A DNA stretch of 64,000 nucleotides. It comes from Diadophis punctatus similis (lineage: Eukaryota; Chordata; Lepidosauria; Squamata; Dipsadidae). Position numbers and translations under genes: made by a program. The notes under the pieces were generated by a model. It saw only the letters and a program-made list of their open reading frames with translations, ran no database searches and was not told the origin of the DNA. Positions 1 to 11,600 of this stretch are shown in pieces. The stretch is from NCBI GenBank assembly GCA_023053685.1, contig JALIGW010000003.1, positions 141,047,008 to 141,111,007 of the forward strand. Reading direction: 5' to 3'. How positions within the stretch are numbered: position 1 is the first letter of the stretch; each line of letters opens with the position of its first letter.

Positions 1-1337
1 AGTCGCTGAACGTCCTTCACCCGGCGCGGGGGTTGCCAGGTTTTCAGGGCCTCGACCTTGCCCCGGTCCATGGCGATGCCTTCTGGCGAAATCCGATGGC
101 CCAGGAAATCCACAGTCGTCTGAAAAAACTGGCATTTCTCTAATTTCGCGTATAGCTGGTGGTCTCTCAACCGTTGCAGGACTTGACGGATATGTTGGAT
201 GTGGCTGCTCCGGGACGTAGAATAAATCATAATATCGTCCAGGTACACGACAACGAACTGGTCCAGCAAATCTCTAAAGATGTCGTTCATGAAATGCTGG
301 AACACAGCCGGAGCGTTGGTCAAGCCGAACGGCATGACCGTATACTCAAAATGACCGTAGCGGGTTCCGAACGCCATCTTCCACTCGTCCCCCTCACGAA
401 CACGCACCAAATTGTAAGCGCCACGTAAGTCCAATTTGGTGAAGATGGTCGCCGAGCGGAGGCGTTCCATCAACTCCGGGATGAGGGGCAACGGGTACCG
501 GTTACGCACTGTGATGGCATTCAACTTGCGATAATCGCAGCACAGGCGCAAGTCCCCGGTTTTCTTCTTGACGAAGAGGACGGGGGCAGACAAGGGCGAT
601 GAGGAGGGTCGGATGAAACCCCTGGCCAGGTTTTTATCGATAAAGTCCCGCAGTGCGGCCAGTTCGGGTTCTGACATGGAATAGAGGCGGCCCACAGGGA
701 GCGGAGCGTTGGGAATCAGATCCACAGGGCAATCGTAGGGCCGGTGCGGGGGCAACTGGTCCGCCTCCTTTTCGCTAAACACATCAGTGAAGTCTGCAAA
801 CTCAGCTGGGAGTGAAATGTCCGGAGGGTCAGATACCGCGCCCGCACAAACCTGGCGCGTATGGTCCACACACTGGAGACTCGGGAAGGCAATGAAGTTC
901 TGGGACCATACAACCTGAGGGTCGTGGGTGCGCAGCCACGCCAGTCCGAGAACCAAAGGGAAATGGAGTCCCGACGTCACGTAAAACTGGATGGCCTCCT
1001 CGTGCCGTCCAATGCAAAGGCGCACCGGCTGCGTGATGGCCTTAATCGGACCGGACAGCAACACCCGGCCATCGATTGTTTCCACCCTCATCGGCGGGTC
1101 CACGGGGCACAGGGGAACGGCAAGATGCTGGGCGAACGCCTCGTCAATGAAATTGGTGGTTGCCCCGGAGTCCACCAAAGCGTGTGCGGAGACGCCGCGG
1201 TCCCGGTGGTCAATAAAGACCTTGGTGTCCAAGAGCAGATGCCGCGGAGGACCGGGATCCACGTCAGCTGAGCCGGAGTCCTTCGGTGTGCATGCCCGAC
1301 CCAGCGTCTCCGCTAGGCCGGGCGCTGGCCGTTTCCC
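1..1337 (-). CDS. pol: Pol polyprotein, N-terminal part (protease and reverse transcriptase), partial
   Basis: This encodes the aspartic protease and the first part of reverse transcriptase of a Ty3/gypsy element. It is in the -1 frame relative to gag and is entered through the slippery heptamer at 1331-1337. The protease motif LVDSGATTNFID and the RT start motif CDYRKLN are readable. Comparing it position by position with the second copy, I find no stop before the window edge. It keeps Arg in CDYRKLN, where the second copy has a stop. At the position where copy 2 has a Met just after gag, this copy has Thr (ACG), so an independent start there is unlikely. That supports expression as a Gag-Pol fusion. 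The remainder of pol lies outside the window. Confidence 0.88.
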
Positions 1338-2269
1338 GACGGCGATGGCTGGGACGGTGGAGCAGGACCAGAAGCGGTGGGCCCCCGACCCTTCCTAGGG
1401 CACGAGCGAGCGAAATGGCCCGGGTCGCCGCAATACAAACACAACCCCCCTGCCCTGCGTCTGTCCTTTTCCGCGCCGGTCAAGCGGGGCCGAACAGCGC
1501 CAAGGTCCATAGGCTCGTCACGGGGAGCCGGGGCCGACGGAAGTCCACTGGGAACAGGAGGTGCCTGAGCAGCGCGACGTGGAGCCAGAACAGCGGGGAC
1601 GTCAGGTAGCGCGAGAGGCGCCGGAGCAGCACGGCGTGCGTTCCTCGCTTGCAACCGGGCATCAATTTTCAAGCAGAGCCGCACCAGTTCTTGGGTGGTT
1701 GCAGGAATGTCCACGCGTGCCAGCTCATCCTGGATGCTGTCTGTCAAGCCCTCCTGGAAGGCATCCAACAACGCTGCCTCATTCCAGGCCGAGTCTTGGC
1801 TGAGGAGACGGAACTCACTGATGTATTCCCTGAGTGGTCTCCGGCCTTGCCTCAGCTGCCTTAATTGCCTGCACGCTGTCTGGGCCTTAATTGGATCCGC
1901 GAACATCTCCTCCAAATGAGTGCAGAAACGCCCAAAGTCCTGGAGGAGGGGACTGTTCTGGACCAGTAGAGGGGTGGCCCAACGTGCTGCATTTCCAGAC
2001 AGCAGGCTAATTACAAACCCCACCTTGTCCCGGTCGTGGGGGAAATCCTCTGGCCTCAGAGACATGAACAACTGGCACTGACCCAGGAACGCCGGGAACA
2101 TAGCCTCGTCACCATGGAACTTATCCGGCATGGCTATCGGGCAGCGTGTCCGTTGGGCTGGGGCCAACGCAGGAGCAGCTGCCAACTGATTTTGCTGCCT
2201 TGTTAACTGAGCGTTCATGATTGCCAGCTGCTGCCGAAGTTGAGCATTCTCGTCCTGAAGCTGCTCCAT
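1313..2269 (-). CDS. gag: Gag polyprotein of Ty3/gypsy chromovirus, copy 1
   Basis: An intact 318-residue Gag. Residues 1-32 are Gln/Leu-rich and probably coiled coil. Residues about 45-195 form a capsid-like region of the retrotransposon gag type. A Pro/Ala/Arg-rich linker follows, and a single CCHC zinc knuckle (CLYCGDPGHFARSC) lies near residues 277-290. Gag assembles the cytoplasmic particle and packages element RNA. The start is the first Met, 46 bases inside the 5' LTR boundary, and is shared with copy 2. The domain plan matches sushi-type vertebrate Ty3 elements, the group from which mammalian RTL/Mart genes derive (family knowledge). Near-identity to copy 2 and the open frame suggest recent activity. 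Confidence 0.93.
   Translation of the reverse strand: MEQLQDENAQLRQQLAIMNAQLTRQQNQLAAAPALAPAQRTRCPIAMPDKFHGDEAMFPAFLGQCQLFMSLRPEDFPHDRDKVGFVISLLSGNAARWATPLLVQNSPLLQDFGRFCTHLEEMFADPIKAQTACRQLRQLRQGRRPLREYISEFRLLSQDSAWNEAALLDAFQEGLTDSIQDELARVDIPATTQELVRLCLKIDARLQARNARRAAPAPLALPDVPAVLAPRRAAQAPPVPSGLPSAPAPRDEPMDLGAVRPRLTGAEKDRRRAGGLCLYCGDPGHFARSCPRKGRGPTASGPAPPSQPSPSGNGQRPA
1331..1337 (-). promoter_or_regulatory. -1 ribosomal frameshift heptamer (GGGAAAC), copy 1
   Basis: On the minus strand the heptamer reads G GGA AAC in the gag frame, eight codons before the gag stop. Pol is in the -1 frame. It is conserved with copy 2. Confidence 0.75.
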
Positions 2270-2302
2270 GATGCAATCTGGGCTTGTGTGTGGTCAGTTT
2301 GG

Positions 2303-2313
2303 GCTGAGAACAA
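2303..2313 (-). promoter_or_regulatory. Putative self-priming primer-binding site, copy 1
   Basis: The minus strand carries TTGTTCTCAGC two bases inside the 5' LTR. It is the exact complement of GCTGAGAACAA at 2646-2656 in the LTR, the predicted 5' end of the element RNA. No tRNA-type TGG site directly follows the LTR. Confidence 0.7.
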
Positions 2314-2315
2314 AC

Positions 2316-2992
2316 TGTTGTGACCCAGCACCGCAACCCCCCAGAAACACACACACACAGTCGTTGGGAGGCAAACAAAAAGGTTCCTTTTACTAATAAA
2401 GTTTCTTAGTAAAACTCAGAGGGTTTAGAAGTCCAAAACAACACAAACGGAAAGTCTTCAGGAATAAGGTTCTTTGGGTTACGTGAGGGTTAAATAGCAC
2501 ACAGACAAAAGTTCAAAGCAAGACTCATTAATTCTTATCTGAACAACTTGGCTGGCTTCCCGGAATAAAGCTGGCAGAAGCTGGTGATAAGATTCCCAAA
2601 CAGACGTAGAAACGAAACTCTGGATTTGCTGTGGTCAGTGAATTGTTGTTCTCAGCAATGAGCACTAATTACCATGGCCTAATATAGCCACTGAAGGGCG
2701 TGGCCCAATTAGCCCTCACTGCTTCCTCCTATTGGACCGACGCTTACTCAGCCAGTCCTGTCTTCTGGCTGCTCTGCGTGCTCTGGCATTCAGCATGAGT
2801 TCTTCATCTCCTGATGAAGAACTCTGCTGCGCAGGTGCAGAAGGTCCTGGGAGATCGTCCTGCTCTGGCACCGAGTCCTCATCACCAGCCGTCTCTGGTG
2901 CCAGGCACATAGGCTGGTACTGCTGCACCATGAGCGGCTCCGCGTCCTCCGGATCCTCCAGACTCGGCGCCGGACGCGGCCAAGGCACAACA
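2316..2992 (-). repeat. 5' LTR of Ty3/gypsy copy 1
   Basis: A 677 bp terminal repeat bounded by TGTTGTG and CACAACA, close to the 687 bp LTRs of copy 2. A TATATTA box (2680-2686) sits 30 nt upstream of the predicted RNA start at 2656. The flank begins GGTAC, a candidate 5 bp target duplication, but its partner is out of view. Confidence 0.93.
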
Positions 2993-4164
2993 GGTACCTT
3001 CAGGAAGATCTGCTTCAAGGAGAGTCTCAAATGAATGGAGACACTGAGGGTTCCCTTCCCTGTGAGTTTCAATAGGACAGGAGTCTTTTAGATGTCTTTT
3101 TAGACTTTTAGATGTGTCTTTATCACTTCAAAATAGTCTCTTCTTGGAGATCTATATGATATCCTTTCTCCAGAGATAACCACAGGCAGAGTCTCAGGAC
3201 GTTTTGGTTCTAAGATGGCTGTTACCAAAGTGATCTCAAGTTTTTTGTGGGTTGAGTTTTTTTTTAATATGGCAGATATGCTTTTATTATGTTTATTTTA
3301 ATGTGTGTGGTAAACAGCCTAAAGTCTTGTAAGGGTGCAATGGCATAGAACTGTAATGAATGAAAAGGTAATACTGAGTTCCAAAATAGAAAAAAAATGC
3401 ATTAAATAAATCTTACTAATTGTATTCAAGTGTTATGAAGAAAAGAGAGATGCTATCACAAATGAAGAATAATTTCATTAGGAATAATACCAATAGGCAG
3501 CCCATGGGCTGATGGATGACTACAAACCTAGACATCTAATGAAATAGTAAATTAAATGCTGTAACAATCCAGACCTGCTTCAGTTGCTTTTAATGTTCTG
3601 CGCACTTCTTCCTCCTTTTATATAGTGAGAAAATGACTGTGATAGTATGTAGGATAAGACACTAATTAACACACTATGTTCTTGTGGAAGTATGCTTCAA
3701 CATCTAGAATTTAATTCAAATTGAAAACCTTTACTAGATTACAATTTAATGCATGCTTTTGTGCCACATCCCAAAATTGGGTTTTCTCTCTATAAAGTCT
3801 ATGTTTCAACTTTAAAGGACTTCTTAAATTAAAACGGACTTTTAGCAGCATGAAAAAATTGATTGCAGTTCATAATTTCATTTTATGATTCATGCTGTGC
3901 TGACCACGGTTCCTGATATTTATGCCATTACAGCTTAATAGCAACTTACAAGCTTTTAAAATGAAGTAATATATTCAGTTATTTCCAATTTATTTATTTA
4001 TTTATTATATATTGGGAAATTATGCTTTCATTACATTTACAAATCCCTTGTTTATTCATTCATTCATAGTCTTTTATCCATTTTACTCTTTTTCCTTTCC
4101 TGTTTGTCTTTGTTCTCCAAAATATTGAATAATTTTTTTTAAAAAAAATTGGTACCCTACAGAT
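2993..4164. other. AT-rich sequence, no recognised feature
   Basis: No long frame, RNA gene or known repeat is recognised. A short TTTA run lies near 3990-4008. Confidence 0.6.
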
Positions 4165-4477
4165 CAGAGGTGGGTTTCAGCAGGTTCTGACCAGTTCTAG
4201 AGAACTGGCAGTGAAAATTTTGAGTAGTTCGGAGAACCGGTAAATACCACCTCTGACTGACCCCGCCCCATCTATTATCTGCCTCCTGAGTCCCAGCTGA
4301 TCGGGAGGAAATGGGGATTTTGCAGTAACTTTCCCCTGGAGTGGGGAGGGAATGGAGATTTTACAGTATCCTTCCCCTGTCATGCCCACCAAGCCACGCC
4401 CACCAAGCCACACCACACCACGCCCACCAAGCCACGCCCACAGAACCGGTAGTAAAAAAAATTGAATCCCACCACTT
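4165..4477 (+). mobile_element. hAT-like MITE (GGTGGGTTC family)
   Basis: Begins CAGAGGTGGGTTT and ends near AATCCCACCACTT, flanked by the perfect 8 bp duplication CTACAGAT. No transposase is present. It contains CCACGCCCAC-type repeats. The right end has mutated away from the usual CCTCTG. Confidence 0.85.
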
Positions 4478-5265
4478 CTACAGATGTGTTGGACTTGATT
4501 TCTGAACCAACATGGACATCACACATCTGGAGGGAAGGGAAAGTTGCTTTTGTCCCACTACTAGAACTAAGGGCCCTTCTTCCTTGTAATTAAGAGTTAC
4601 AAGAGAGTATGGAATAATCTAATTTCTAGAACAGACTTTGGAGTTCCAGCAATAATTGTTCTATTCCAATACAAAACAGCATCCCACGGGGTGTTAACTT
4701 TGTGAAAGAAATTCCACTCAAACTTTAATCTAGGGACACATCAAGGGATGAATCTTAGCAAAAATAATTCCTTTCCTGCCAATAAAATTAAATGACATCA
4801 TTCTTTCTATTCAATTTTTTTAAAAATCTATTATTTTTCCTCTTGCTTCCTACATGCATCTATTGTAAAATGAAAGCTTTCCCCCCCTGCTTTGGAAATT
4901 AGATTCGTGTACATCAAAGACATTTTTACTTACCAGGAATGAAAAAAGCTCAGGAGATTATTAACGTCTCTGTTTCTTTGCCTTAAGGCTTCTTATTTCT
5001 TTGTGTGGGAAGGCACAAAATAATATTGTTTGAGCAGGCTTTGAATGAATGAAAATCTAATTGAAGGACACAAAACAATAACCCTGTAGATTTAGTATCT
5101 AGTTTAATTTGCATTAATCATCCTCTGATACCAGTTACTCAGTTTTCAATTCTTATTTTTTGATTTATATCCAAAATGCAACAGTATCTCAGTATCATAG
5201 CATAGTTGCATTGTACTAATAGTGATATTGGATTTAACTTCACCATTTTGGGGTTCATGTAAAAG
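4478..5265. other. AT-rich sequence, no recognised feature
   Basis: No gene, RNA or repeat family is recognised. Confidence 0.6.
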
Positions 5266-5535
5266 CAGCAGTTCTCAACCTGGGGGTCGTGACCCCTTTG
5301 GGGGTCGAACGACCCTTTCACAGGGGTCGGGAGACTTCACCTGGATGCTGCCATTTGGGTTCTTTTACCCTCTGCGCATGCGCAGAACGCTTTGCGCATG
5401 CGCAGAGGGTAAAAGAACCCAAATGGTGGCAGCAGGGCGGGGGTCGCAGTGGCGGGTGCGGCAGCGGGGTGGGGCATGGTGGGGGCACGGGGGTGGGGTG
5501 TGGGGTCACGGCATTAGGAAGGTTGAGAACCACTG
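5266..5535 (+). mobile_element. SPIN-like hAT MITE with GC-rich interior
   Basis: The left end reads CAGCAGTTCTCAACC, then GGGTCGTGACCCC, matching from memory the ends of SPIN (Space Invaders) hAT elements. The right end is GGTTGAGAACCACTG. The flanks ATGTAAAAG and ATGTAAAG are an 8 bp target duplication with one extra A. The core is an inverted repeat around two GCGCATGCGC motifs (5352-5428). Confidence 0.85.
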
Positions 5536-6508
5536 ATGTAAAGCATATTTTGTAGAGGGGAGGACTTGTTCTTTTGCTCTGTGTTTTGCTTAATTACTTG
5601 AAACTCCATTCTTCTGAAGTAGCAGGAACATATGATTTCTTCCCCTTCCCCCCTCCCCAAATATGATGGAAGGACACTCAGCTTCTTCTCTTTTATTCCT
5701 ATTTCACATCTCCTTTCTGAGAGAAAAGCTGGAGCAAGTCACATCATTCAGATTGACAAATTACACAGGAATTGCCTGCTGCAAAGCATCACTTTCTGAA
5801 AGAATTGACACAACTGTGATAGACGAGGAATTACTGAAGACGTCTAACTGTGTCTTTATTCAACAAACATGTCACATGATGTTCATTCTATGGAAGATGT
5901 GCTTGTAAATGATCCTTGAGCTCTAGATCTGATAAGAAAAGCAAACCAAGATAGCAAAATAGTAATAGTAAAAGCAAACCATGTCTGTACTGAACATGCA
6001 ACATCACCAACCACATAGGAGCAGAGAAAGAGACATCTTAAAACCTATGTATAGCCATCCAGATCCATTACTGTCAGCCTTCAAGGCAAAAGGCACCGTT
6101 TCTTTAAATGCTAAAACTTTATTAGACTAATTGTGATTGGTTCTGATATCACTGCTTTGTGATTTCTAGAGCTCAATTTGCTGTGGACCAGTGCTGCAGC
6201 ATCCTTGTGGTGTACTGGGTACTTTTGGATCCCCACCAGTTCTCCTACTTCCAAACTCAGTTCCATGGATCTCTCCTGACTTCTGATTTTGGGGCATGTA
6301 ACCTTGATGCTTTACCCTAATTCTGATGAGTTCTGTAAATTAATATGGACATTTGATGGAACATATGTAAGGTTGTGTATGTGCAAAACTATGTGATCAG
6401 CAATCGAATAAATCTTTACCAATATATAGGATATCCAAATATTTATACAGTAGATTGGATTCTTATTTCCTCCTCTGCTATGTAGGAACTTTTTAAAAAA
6501 AGGTTGAT
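5536..6508. other. AT-rich sequence, no recognised feature
   Basis: No gene or repeat family is recognised. The 81-codon frame at 5663-5908 has no recognisable domain. Confidence 0.55.
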
Positions 6509-7132
6509 ACAAGTAGTCTTTGATTTATGACAATTGACCCCAAAATTTCCGTTGCTGAGCAAGACAGTTAAGTGAATTTTGCCCCATTTTACGACCTTTC
6601 TTGCCACAACTGTTAAATGAATCACTGCAGTGGTTATGTTAGGAACATGGCTAAATGAATCTGGCTTCCCCATTGACTTTGCTTGTCAGGGTGATCACGT
6701 GATTCCAGGACACTGCAACAATCAGAAATATGAGTCAGTTGCCAAGCATCTGAATTTTGAACATGTGGTCATGGGGATGCTCCAATGGTTGTAAGAATGA
6801 AAATTGGTCATAAGTCACTTTTTTCAGTGCCATTGTAACTTTGAACAGTCACTAAATCAGGGGTGGGTTCTGGATCCTTTGCTGCCGGCTCGCTCAGGGT
6901 TGTGGCGCGCCTGCAGCAATCAAAAAATAGCTTCTGCGCATTCGCAGAAGCAAAAATTAGCTTCTGTGCATGCGCAGAAGCAAAACCCAAGATGGCGGTG
7001 CCCACGGAGACACCGACAGAACCGGCTCCATGATGTCATCACCGTGTTACTAACAGTTCTAAAGAACCGGTTAGAACCGGTAGGAACCCACCTCTGCACT
7101 AAATGAACTGCTATAAGTTAAGGATTACTTAT
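6509..7132 (+). mobile_element. Inverted-repeat MITE (TAGTCCTC...GAGGACTA family), interrupted
   Basis: The ends are degraded forms of AGGTAGTCCTCGACTTA and its complement. The same family recurs at 27897, 30961, 46573, 56133 and 59117. The right part is split by a hAT MITE at 6858-7096. It is non-coding and its superfamily is not assigned. Confidence 0.75.
6858..7096 (+). mobile_element. hAT-like MITE nested in another MITE
   Basis: Begins CAGGGGTGGGTTC and ends GAACCCACCTCTG, with the perfect 8 bp duplication CACTAAAT. It contains CTTCTGTGCATGCGCAGAAG-type and AAGATGGCGG motifs. Confidence 0.92.
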
Positions 7133-7324
7133 ATACATTCAGAAGTGAATCCCGTTGAATAATACAATGCTATTCCCTGCCAATTTTAGAAAAGAATATA
7201 CACCCGTGTACATACACTTTCACACATACACACTCATCCACATTCAGTTAAATGAGGTCTAACTATATTCTGTTACATAATTATATGGAAAATTGAGAAT
7301 CAAATGAACCACGGTGCAAGGGCA

Positions 7325-7607
7325 TGTCATTATGAGCCATGGTGGTTAGAATGCAGTTAGTGGTTAGAATGCATTAGTGGTTAGAATGCAGTATTGCAGG
7401 CTACTTTCGCTGCCTGCCAGCTGCCTGCAGTTCAGCAGTTCGATTCTCACCTGCTCAAGATTGACTCAGCCTTCCATCCTTCTGAGGTTGGTAAAATGAA
7501 GACCCAGATTGTTGGGGGCAATATGCTGACTCTGTAAACCGCTTAGAGAGGGCGATAAAGCACTGTGAAGCGGTATGTAAGGCTAAGTGCTATTGTTATT
7601 GCTATTC
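7325..7607 (+). repeat. tRNA-derived SINE with triplicated A-box region
   Basis: The A-box-like segment GTGGTTAGAATGCA occurs three times (7342-7390). A B-box-like AGTTCGATTCTC, a conserved body (GACTCAGCCTTCCATCC, ACCCAGATTGTTGGGGGC) and an L2-like tail ending in TATTGTTATTGCTATT follow. Other copies are at 44226, 44541, 45176, 57172 and 58636. Confidence 0.88.
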
Positions 7608-8771
7608 CATTTATATGTTTAAAAAAATACGTAGCCTCAGATTCCAGTTTCGAACAGATTGTATATTTCAAATGACTTTTCAGGTGGCAGTTTCAGTAAT
7701 TCAATCGTTGAATAACCCATTCAGGCAAAGACATGTAATAACTATAGCAACAACCAAAAGTAGGTCACACAGCCTCAAAATGTGCATCCCTGCTGAAAAC
7801 ATTTGGGAGCTGCTGTTCAACACAAACACTAATTTATGGCTTGAGGAATCTCAAAAGTTCATCCAGGCTACATCAGGAGTGTGCCAGAATCTGAACCATC
7901 ATTTTCAAGATCTTGCAAAAGCTACAGAGATTAAAAAACTTGAAAAACAGGACACATGAAAGGACTTTAATTCATTCTGCAGGAACTGTATACAGTACAT
8001 GCTGGAAGCAAATTCTCCGTAGACACATTTATTGTATCTATTGGATATTTTATGTTCAGCACTATTGGGTATTTTTTCAGAGTAAGAGCACTTCTCATCC
8101 ATAAACCCGCTTTGTTCTAGAACACAAACAAGGCAGGAATAAACCATTGTTGTTTTATTACTTGATAAATTAGGAAAGAGAAAGTAAGGAAATGGAGAAT
8201 TTAATCAAGAAGGTTGCAATTTCTTTTCTTTCTTCCCCCACCCCTTTCAGATAAGGTTCCTACGTCATTCTAATGTCTTTGTAATTGGCAGGGAGGTTTT
8301 TTGTTTGTTGTTGATTATTTTGCATTTATAACTGAAAGCTGAAGACTTCATTACAGATGGCGGAGAACCTCTGTGAATGTTAAATCTGTTTTATAGATGG
8401 AATACTTGTAGCCAGAAAACAAGAGCTATCAAGTTCCTATATACCTCTACAATGAGTCACAGTCAGACTCTATAAACTGTATTGACTGGTTTTGGATGTG
8501 GATGATTATTTTAAATGTCCTTGTTTTTAACCACAGATTAACAAAGATATAAACGTTGGAAAAGCTAGATGAATTTGCAGATGAAAAGTCTGATATACTG
8601 CCCTCAACACCATTGAACAGTCAGTACAAAATCCATGATTAAATCACCACAATCTCCATATTAGTGTTATACATCAGTGATTGCATGACCTCTATAGATG
8701 CCATAGGCTAAATAAATAAATAAATCAGCAGAAAGAACGGGTAAGAAAATAGAGTATAAGACCCTGTAGGG
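7608..8771. other. AT-rich sequence, no recognised feature
   Basis: The 114-codon frame at 7615-7959 has no recognisable domain and no splice context that I can support. Confidence 0.55.
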
Positions 8772-9013
8772 CAGTGGTTCTCAACCTTCCTAATGCCGTG
8801 ACCCGCCCCTGCGCCCCCCACCATGACCCACCCTGCCGCTGCGCCCGCCACTGCGACCCCCGCCCTGCCACCGCCATTTGGGTTCTTTTACCCTCTACGC
8901 ATGCACAAAGCGTTCTGCGCATGCGCAGAGGGTAAAAGAACCCAAATGGCAGCATCCAGGTGAAGTCTCCCGATCCCCCAAAGGGATTGCGACCCCCAGG
9001 TTGAGAACCGCTG
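8772..9013 (-). mobile_element. SPIN-like hAT MITE, reverse orientation
   Basis: Begins CAGTGGTTCTCAACC and ends GGTTGAGAACCGCTG, with the perfect 8 bp duplication CTGTAGGG. It is inverted relative to the copy at 5266 and has the same inverted-repeat core with GCGCATGCGC. Confidence 0.92.
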
Positions 9014-10656
9014 CTGTAGGGTGTATGCCTCCATTGTGGAGAAAGAGGGAATCAGATTAAATTACCTGAACTGCACAGATCCAATCCAGAAGAGAGACGG
9101 AACTCAGCTGAGAAAGGAAGTCATGTGTCAGAGTGTGCACAGCATGACTACTATTTTGAGACAACCCAGGAGCTAAATACAGTACACAGAGGTTTGTCTT
9201 ACAAACAGTGATTTATATACACAACGTCTATATACATACATACATGTGGTAGGCATATACCAGGCAGGCAAGCAAGCAATCTTCAACTCTACACTGAGAA
9301 CTACAATGCAGATTGAACATGACGAGGAGAGAGATACACAAGGAGAGAGATACACAAGGAGAGAGAAACGCCTTCTCAATGGCCTCCCTTTATATAGACA
9401 GCTTCTTAAACTGGCAATAACCCTGCTGACTCCTCCTCTGTCTTAAAGTGGCAATACCCATGCTGACTCATCCTCATTGCATCAGCCTTACAGCAGCTGG
9501 TCAGCATTTAAATCTTCATTACTCTGACATCATGAAAACCCTAAGAATTTCAATGTAATAGCAGAAGGGGTGTTACTTAGTGTTGTGCAAAGTTCACCCC
9601 TTTTGATAAAGAAAGTAGATATAAGTGCAGAGTCCCTCTGCCAACTATCTCTACATCTATTGACCCAGTGGGGTCAATGGATTTATACTGTAAGTCTAGA
9701 AAGCCATAGCATAGCAAAAATTGAATTCTAACAGCACCACTACAATGAGATGCTCAATCACTCTGCCCCTGAGCTAATAAGGAGATGGTATCACCATTGC
9801 CTTTGGCATTGTTTTGCTGATATTCCTTTCAGTGTGTCCGAGTATTGACAGCCTGACCGTGAAACAAAAAAACTCATTTTAATTGCCTATCTTATGGCAA
9901 AGCAGATTAATAATAGCATTGTGAGAGTTAACTTCATTTCTACAGAACTTTTTAAAAATGGATACTAAGCTTTTCCTGACAATCTTCACCTCTCTCTCTC
10001 TAGGTTATCAAAAAATGAAATGCAAAGAATAAAGAATCTCTGCACTACCTATCCTTCCATATTCTTGGATATTGGTTTCTTCCTATTTCCTCTTCTGGGT
10101 TTTGACATCCTAATAGGAAGGAGTGAGAAAGTCTGTCATCTACTACTTACAAAAACAACCCCACCCAAAAATGTATATTGCATATTACCATGGGCAGAAA
10201 TAAATCAGTTAATCTGCAAAAAGGCCAGAAAACCAGGAATACCGAAGACACTGTTTTGCATGTGTGATTTTTTTTAACACAGCATGATTGATCTCTTTGG
10301 TATAATGAGTGACCTTTTGCACCAGCAATTTCTATGTGTTGCTGAAGAATTATTGCTTTCCTTTTCCCACCATACAGATTATTCTGTGCCTGTCTCTGGA
10401 GACTAACTATATCTAATGTAGGACAAGCCATGAAGGACAAAGAAGGCCTAAAACCTTTTCACAATCCCCAAAACTGATGGAAAAAGCAGTAAAGGTATCA
10501 TATATTTGGTAAGAATGTAAAGACAATATTTGAGTAAGCACTGCAAGCAAATCAGTTCCCATTTCTCCTTTCTATCCATACCAATACAGAAAACCTGTAC
10601 TTTAAATATGAATATAGCAAGTGCCAGCTGAAGAAAGAGAAATCTATGTAAATTTC
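9014..10656. other. AT-rich sequence with a short GAGAGATACACAAG tandem repeat
   Basis: A 16 bp unit (GGAGAGAGATACACAA) is repeated about 2.5 times near 9329-9366. Otherwise nothing is recognised. Confidence 0.5.
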
Positions 10657-10714
10657 AACACACACACTTGCACACACACACGCACACAGGCACACACAGA
10701 GAGAGAGAGAGAGA
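10657..10714. repeat. Compound CA/GA microsatellite
   Basis: ACAC runs with occasional G substitutions pass into a GA run. The overlapping reading frames here are artefacts of the repeat. Confidence 0.9.
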
Positions 10715-11060
10715 GGGATTTAGAGCAGAAGTATTTTATGAGAACAAAGCAGGAGGTGTTGTTTTTATTAATATTATTATATAGTTTCTTCTCAAGAAAA
10801 TTCAGCAGAGTTCGGTAATTTAGGGTCAATTCAAGTTTTAATCTAAAGAATTGTCCCACTAATGCTATAATATATCTGTGCTTCCAAACAAAGCTGTTTT
10901 TTATAAGCTAAATGTTATGAGGTCAAATAATTCTAAATTTGTCAGCTGTTTTGATCATTCCAACTCCTAATGCTCTAATAGTTATGAAGAATTTTTTTGC
11001 CAATTTATTCCATATTCTCAGCATTTCATTTGTTAAATCCTGATATTTTATAATCTCCTC
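10715..11060. other. AT-rich sequence, no recognised feature
   Basis: Nothing recognised. Confidence 0.55.
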
Positions 11061-11600
11061 AGAATAGAATAGAATTCTTTATTGGCTAAGTGTGATTGGA
11101 CACACAAGGAATTTGTCTTTGGTGCATATGCTCTCAGTGTACATAAAAGAAAAGATACATTTATCAAGAATCATGAGGTACAATACTTAATGATTGTCAT
11201 AGGGTACAAATAAGCAATCAGGAAACAATATTAATATAAATCATAAGGATACAAGCAACAAGTTACAGTCATACAGTCATAAGTGGGAGGAGATGGGTGA
11301 TAGGAACGATGAGAAGACTAATAGTAATAGTAATGCAGCCTTAGTGAATAGTTTGACATTGGTGAGGGAATTATTTGTTTAGCAGAGTGATATCGTTCGG
11401 GGGGGGACTGTTCTTGTGTCTAGTTGTCTTGGTGTGCAGTGCTCTATAGCATCGTTTTGAGGGTAGGAGTTGAAACAATTTATGTCCAGGATGCGAGGGG
11501 TCAGTAAATATTTTCACGGCCCTCTTTTTGACTTGTGCAGTATACAGGTCCTCAATGGAAGGCAGGTTGGCAGTAATTGTTTTTTCTGCAGTTTCTCAGG
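11061..11600 (-). mobile_element. CR1-type LINE 3' end
   Basis: On the minus strand the element ends with AGAATTCTATTCTATTCT. The plus strand reads AGAATAGAATAGAATTCTT, then ATTGGCTAAGTGTGATTGG. The same 3' end recurs at 41840 beside a longer AGAAT microsatellite. It is 5' truncated and has no intact ORF. Assignment to the snake CR1/L3-like group is from memory. Confidence 0.7.

Larger units (their letters stand above)
1..2992 (-). mobile_element. Ty3/gypsy chromovirus copy 1, truncated at window edge
   Basis: This is the 5' part of an LTR retrotransposon on the minus strand: 5' LTR (2316-2992), leader, gag, and pol reading off the left edge. It aligns base for base with the complete copy at 17448-23245 with an offset of 20243, and differs at only scattered positions. 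Base 1 lies within reverse transcriptase. The other LTR and the matching target duplication are outside the window, so integrity and insertion site cannot be judged. Confidence 0.95.

Noticed and set aside
861..1803. Plus-strand frames opposite gag/pol copy 1
   Set aside because: Antisense shadows. Equivalent shadows occur at the same offset in copy 2.
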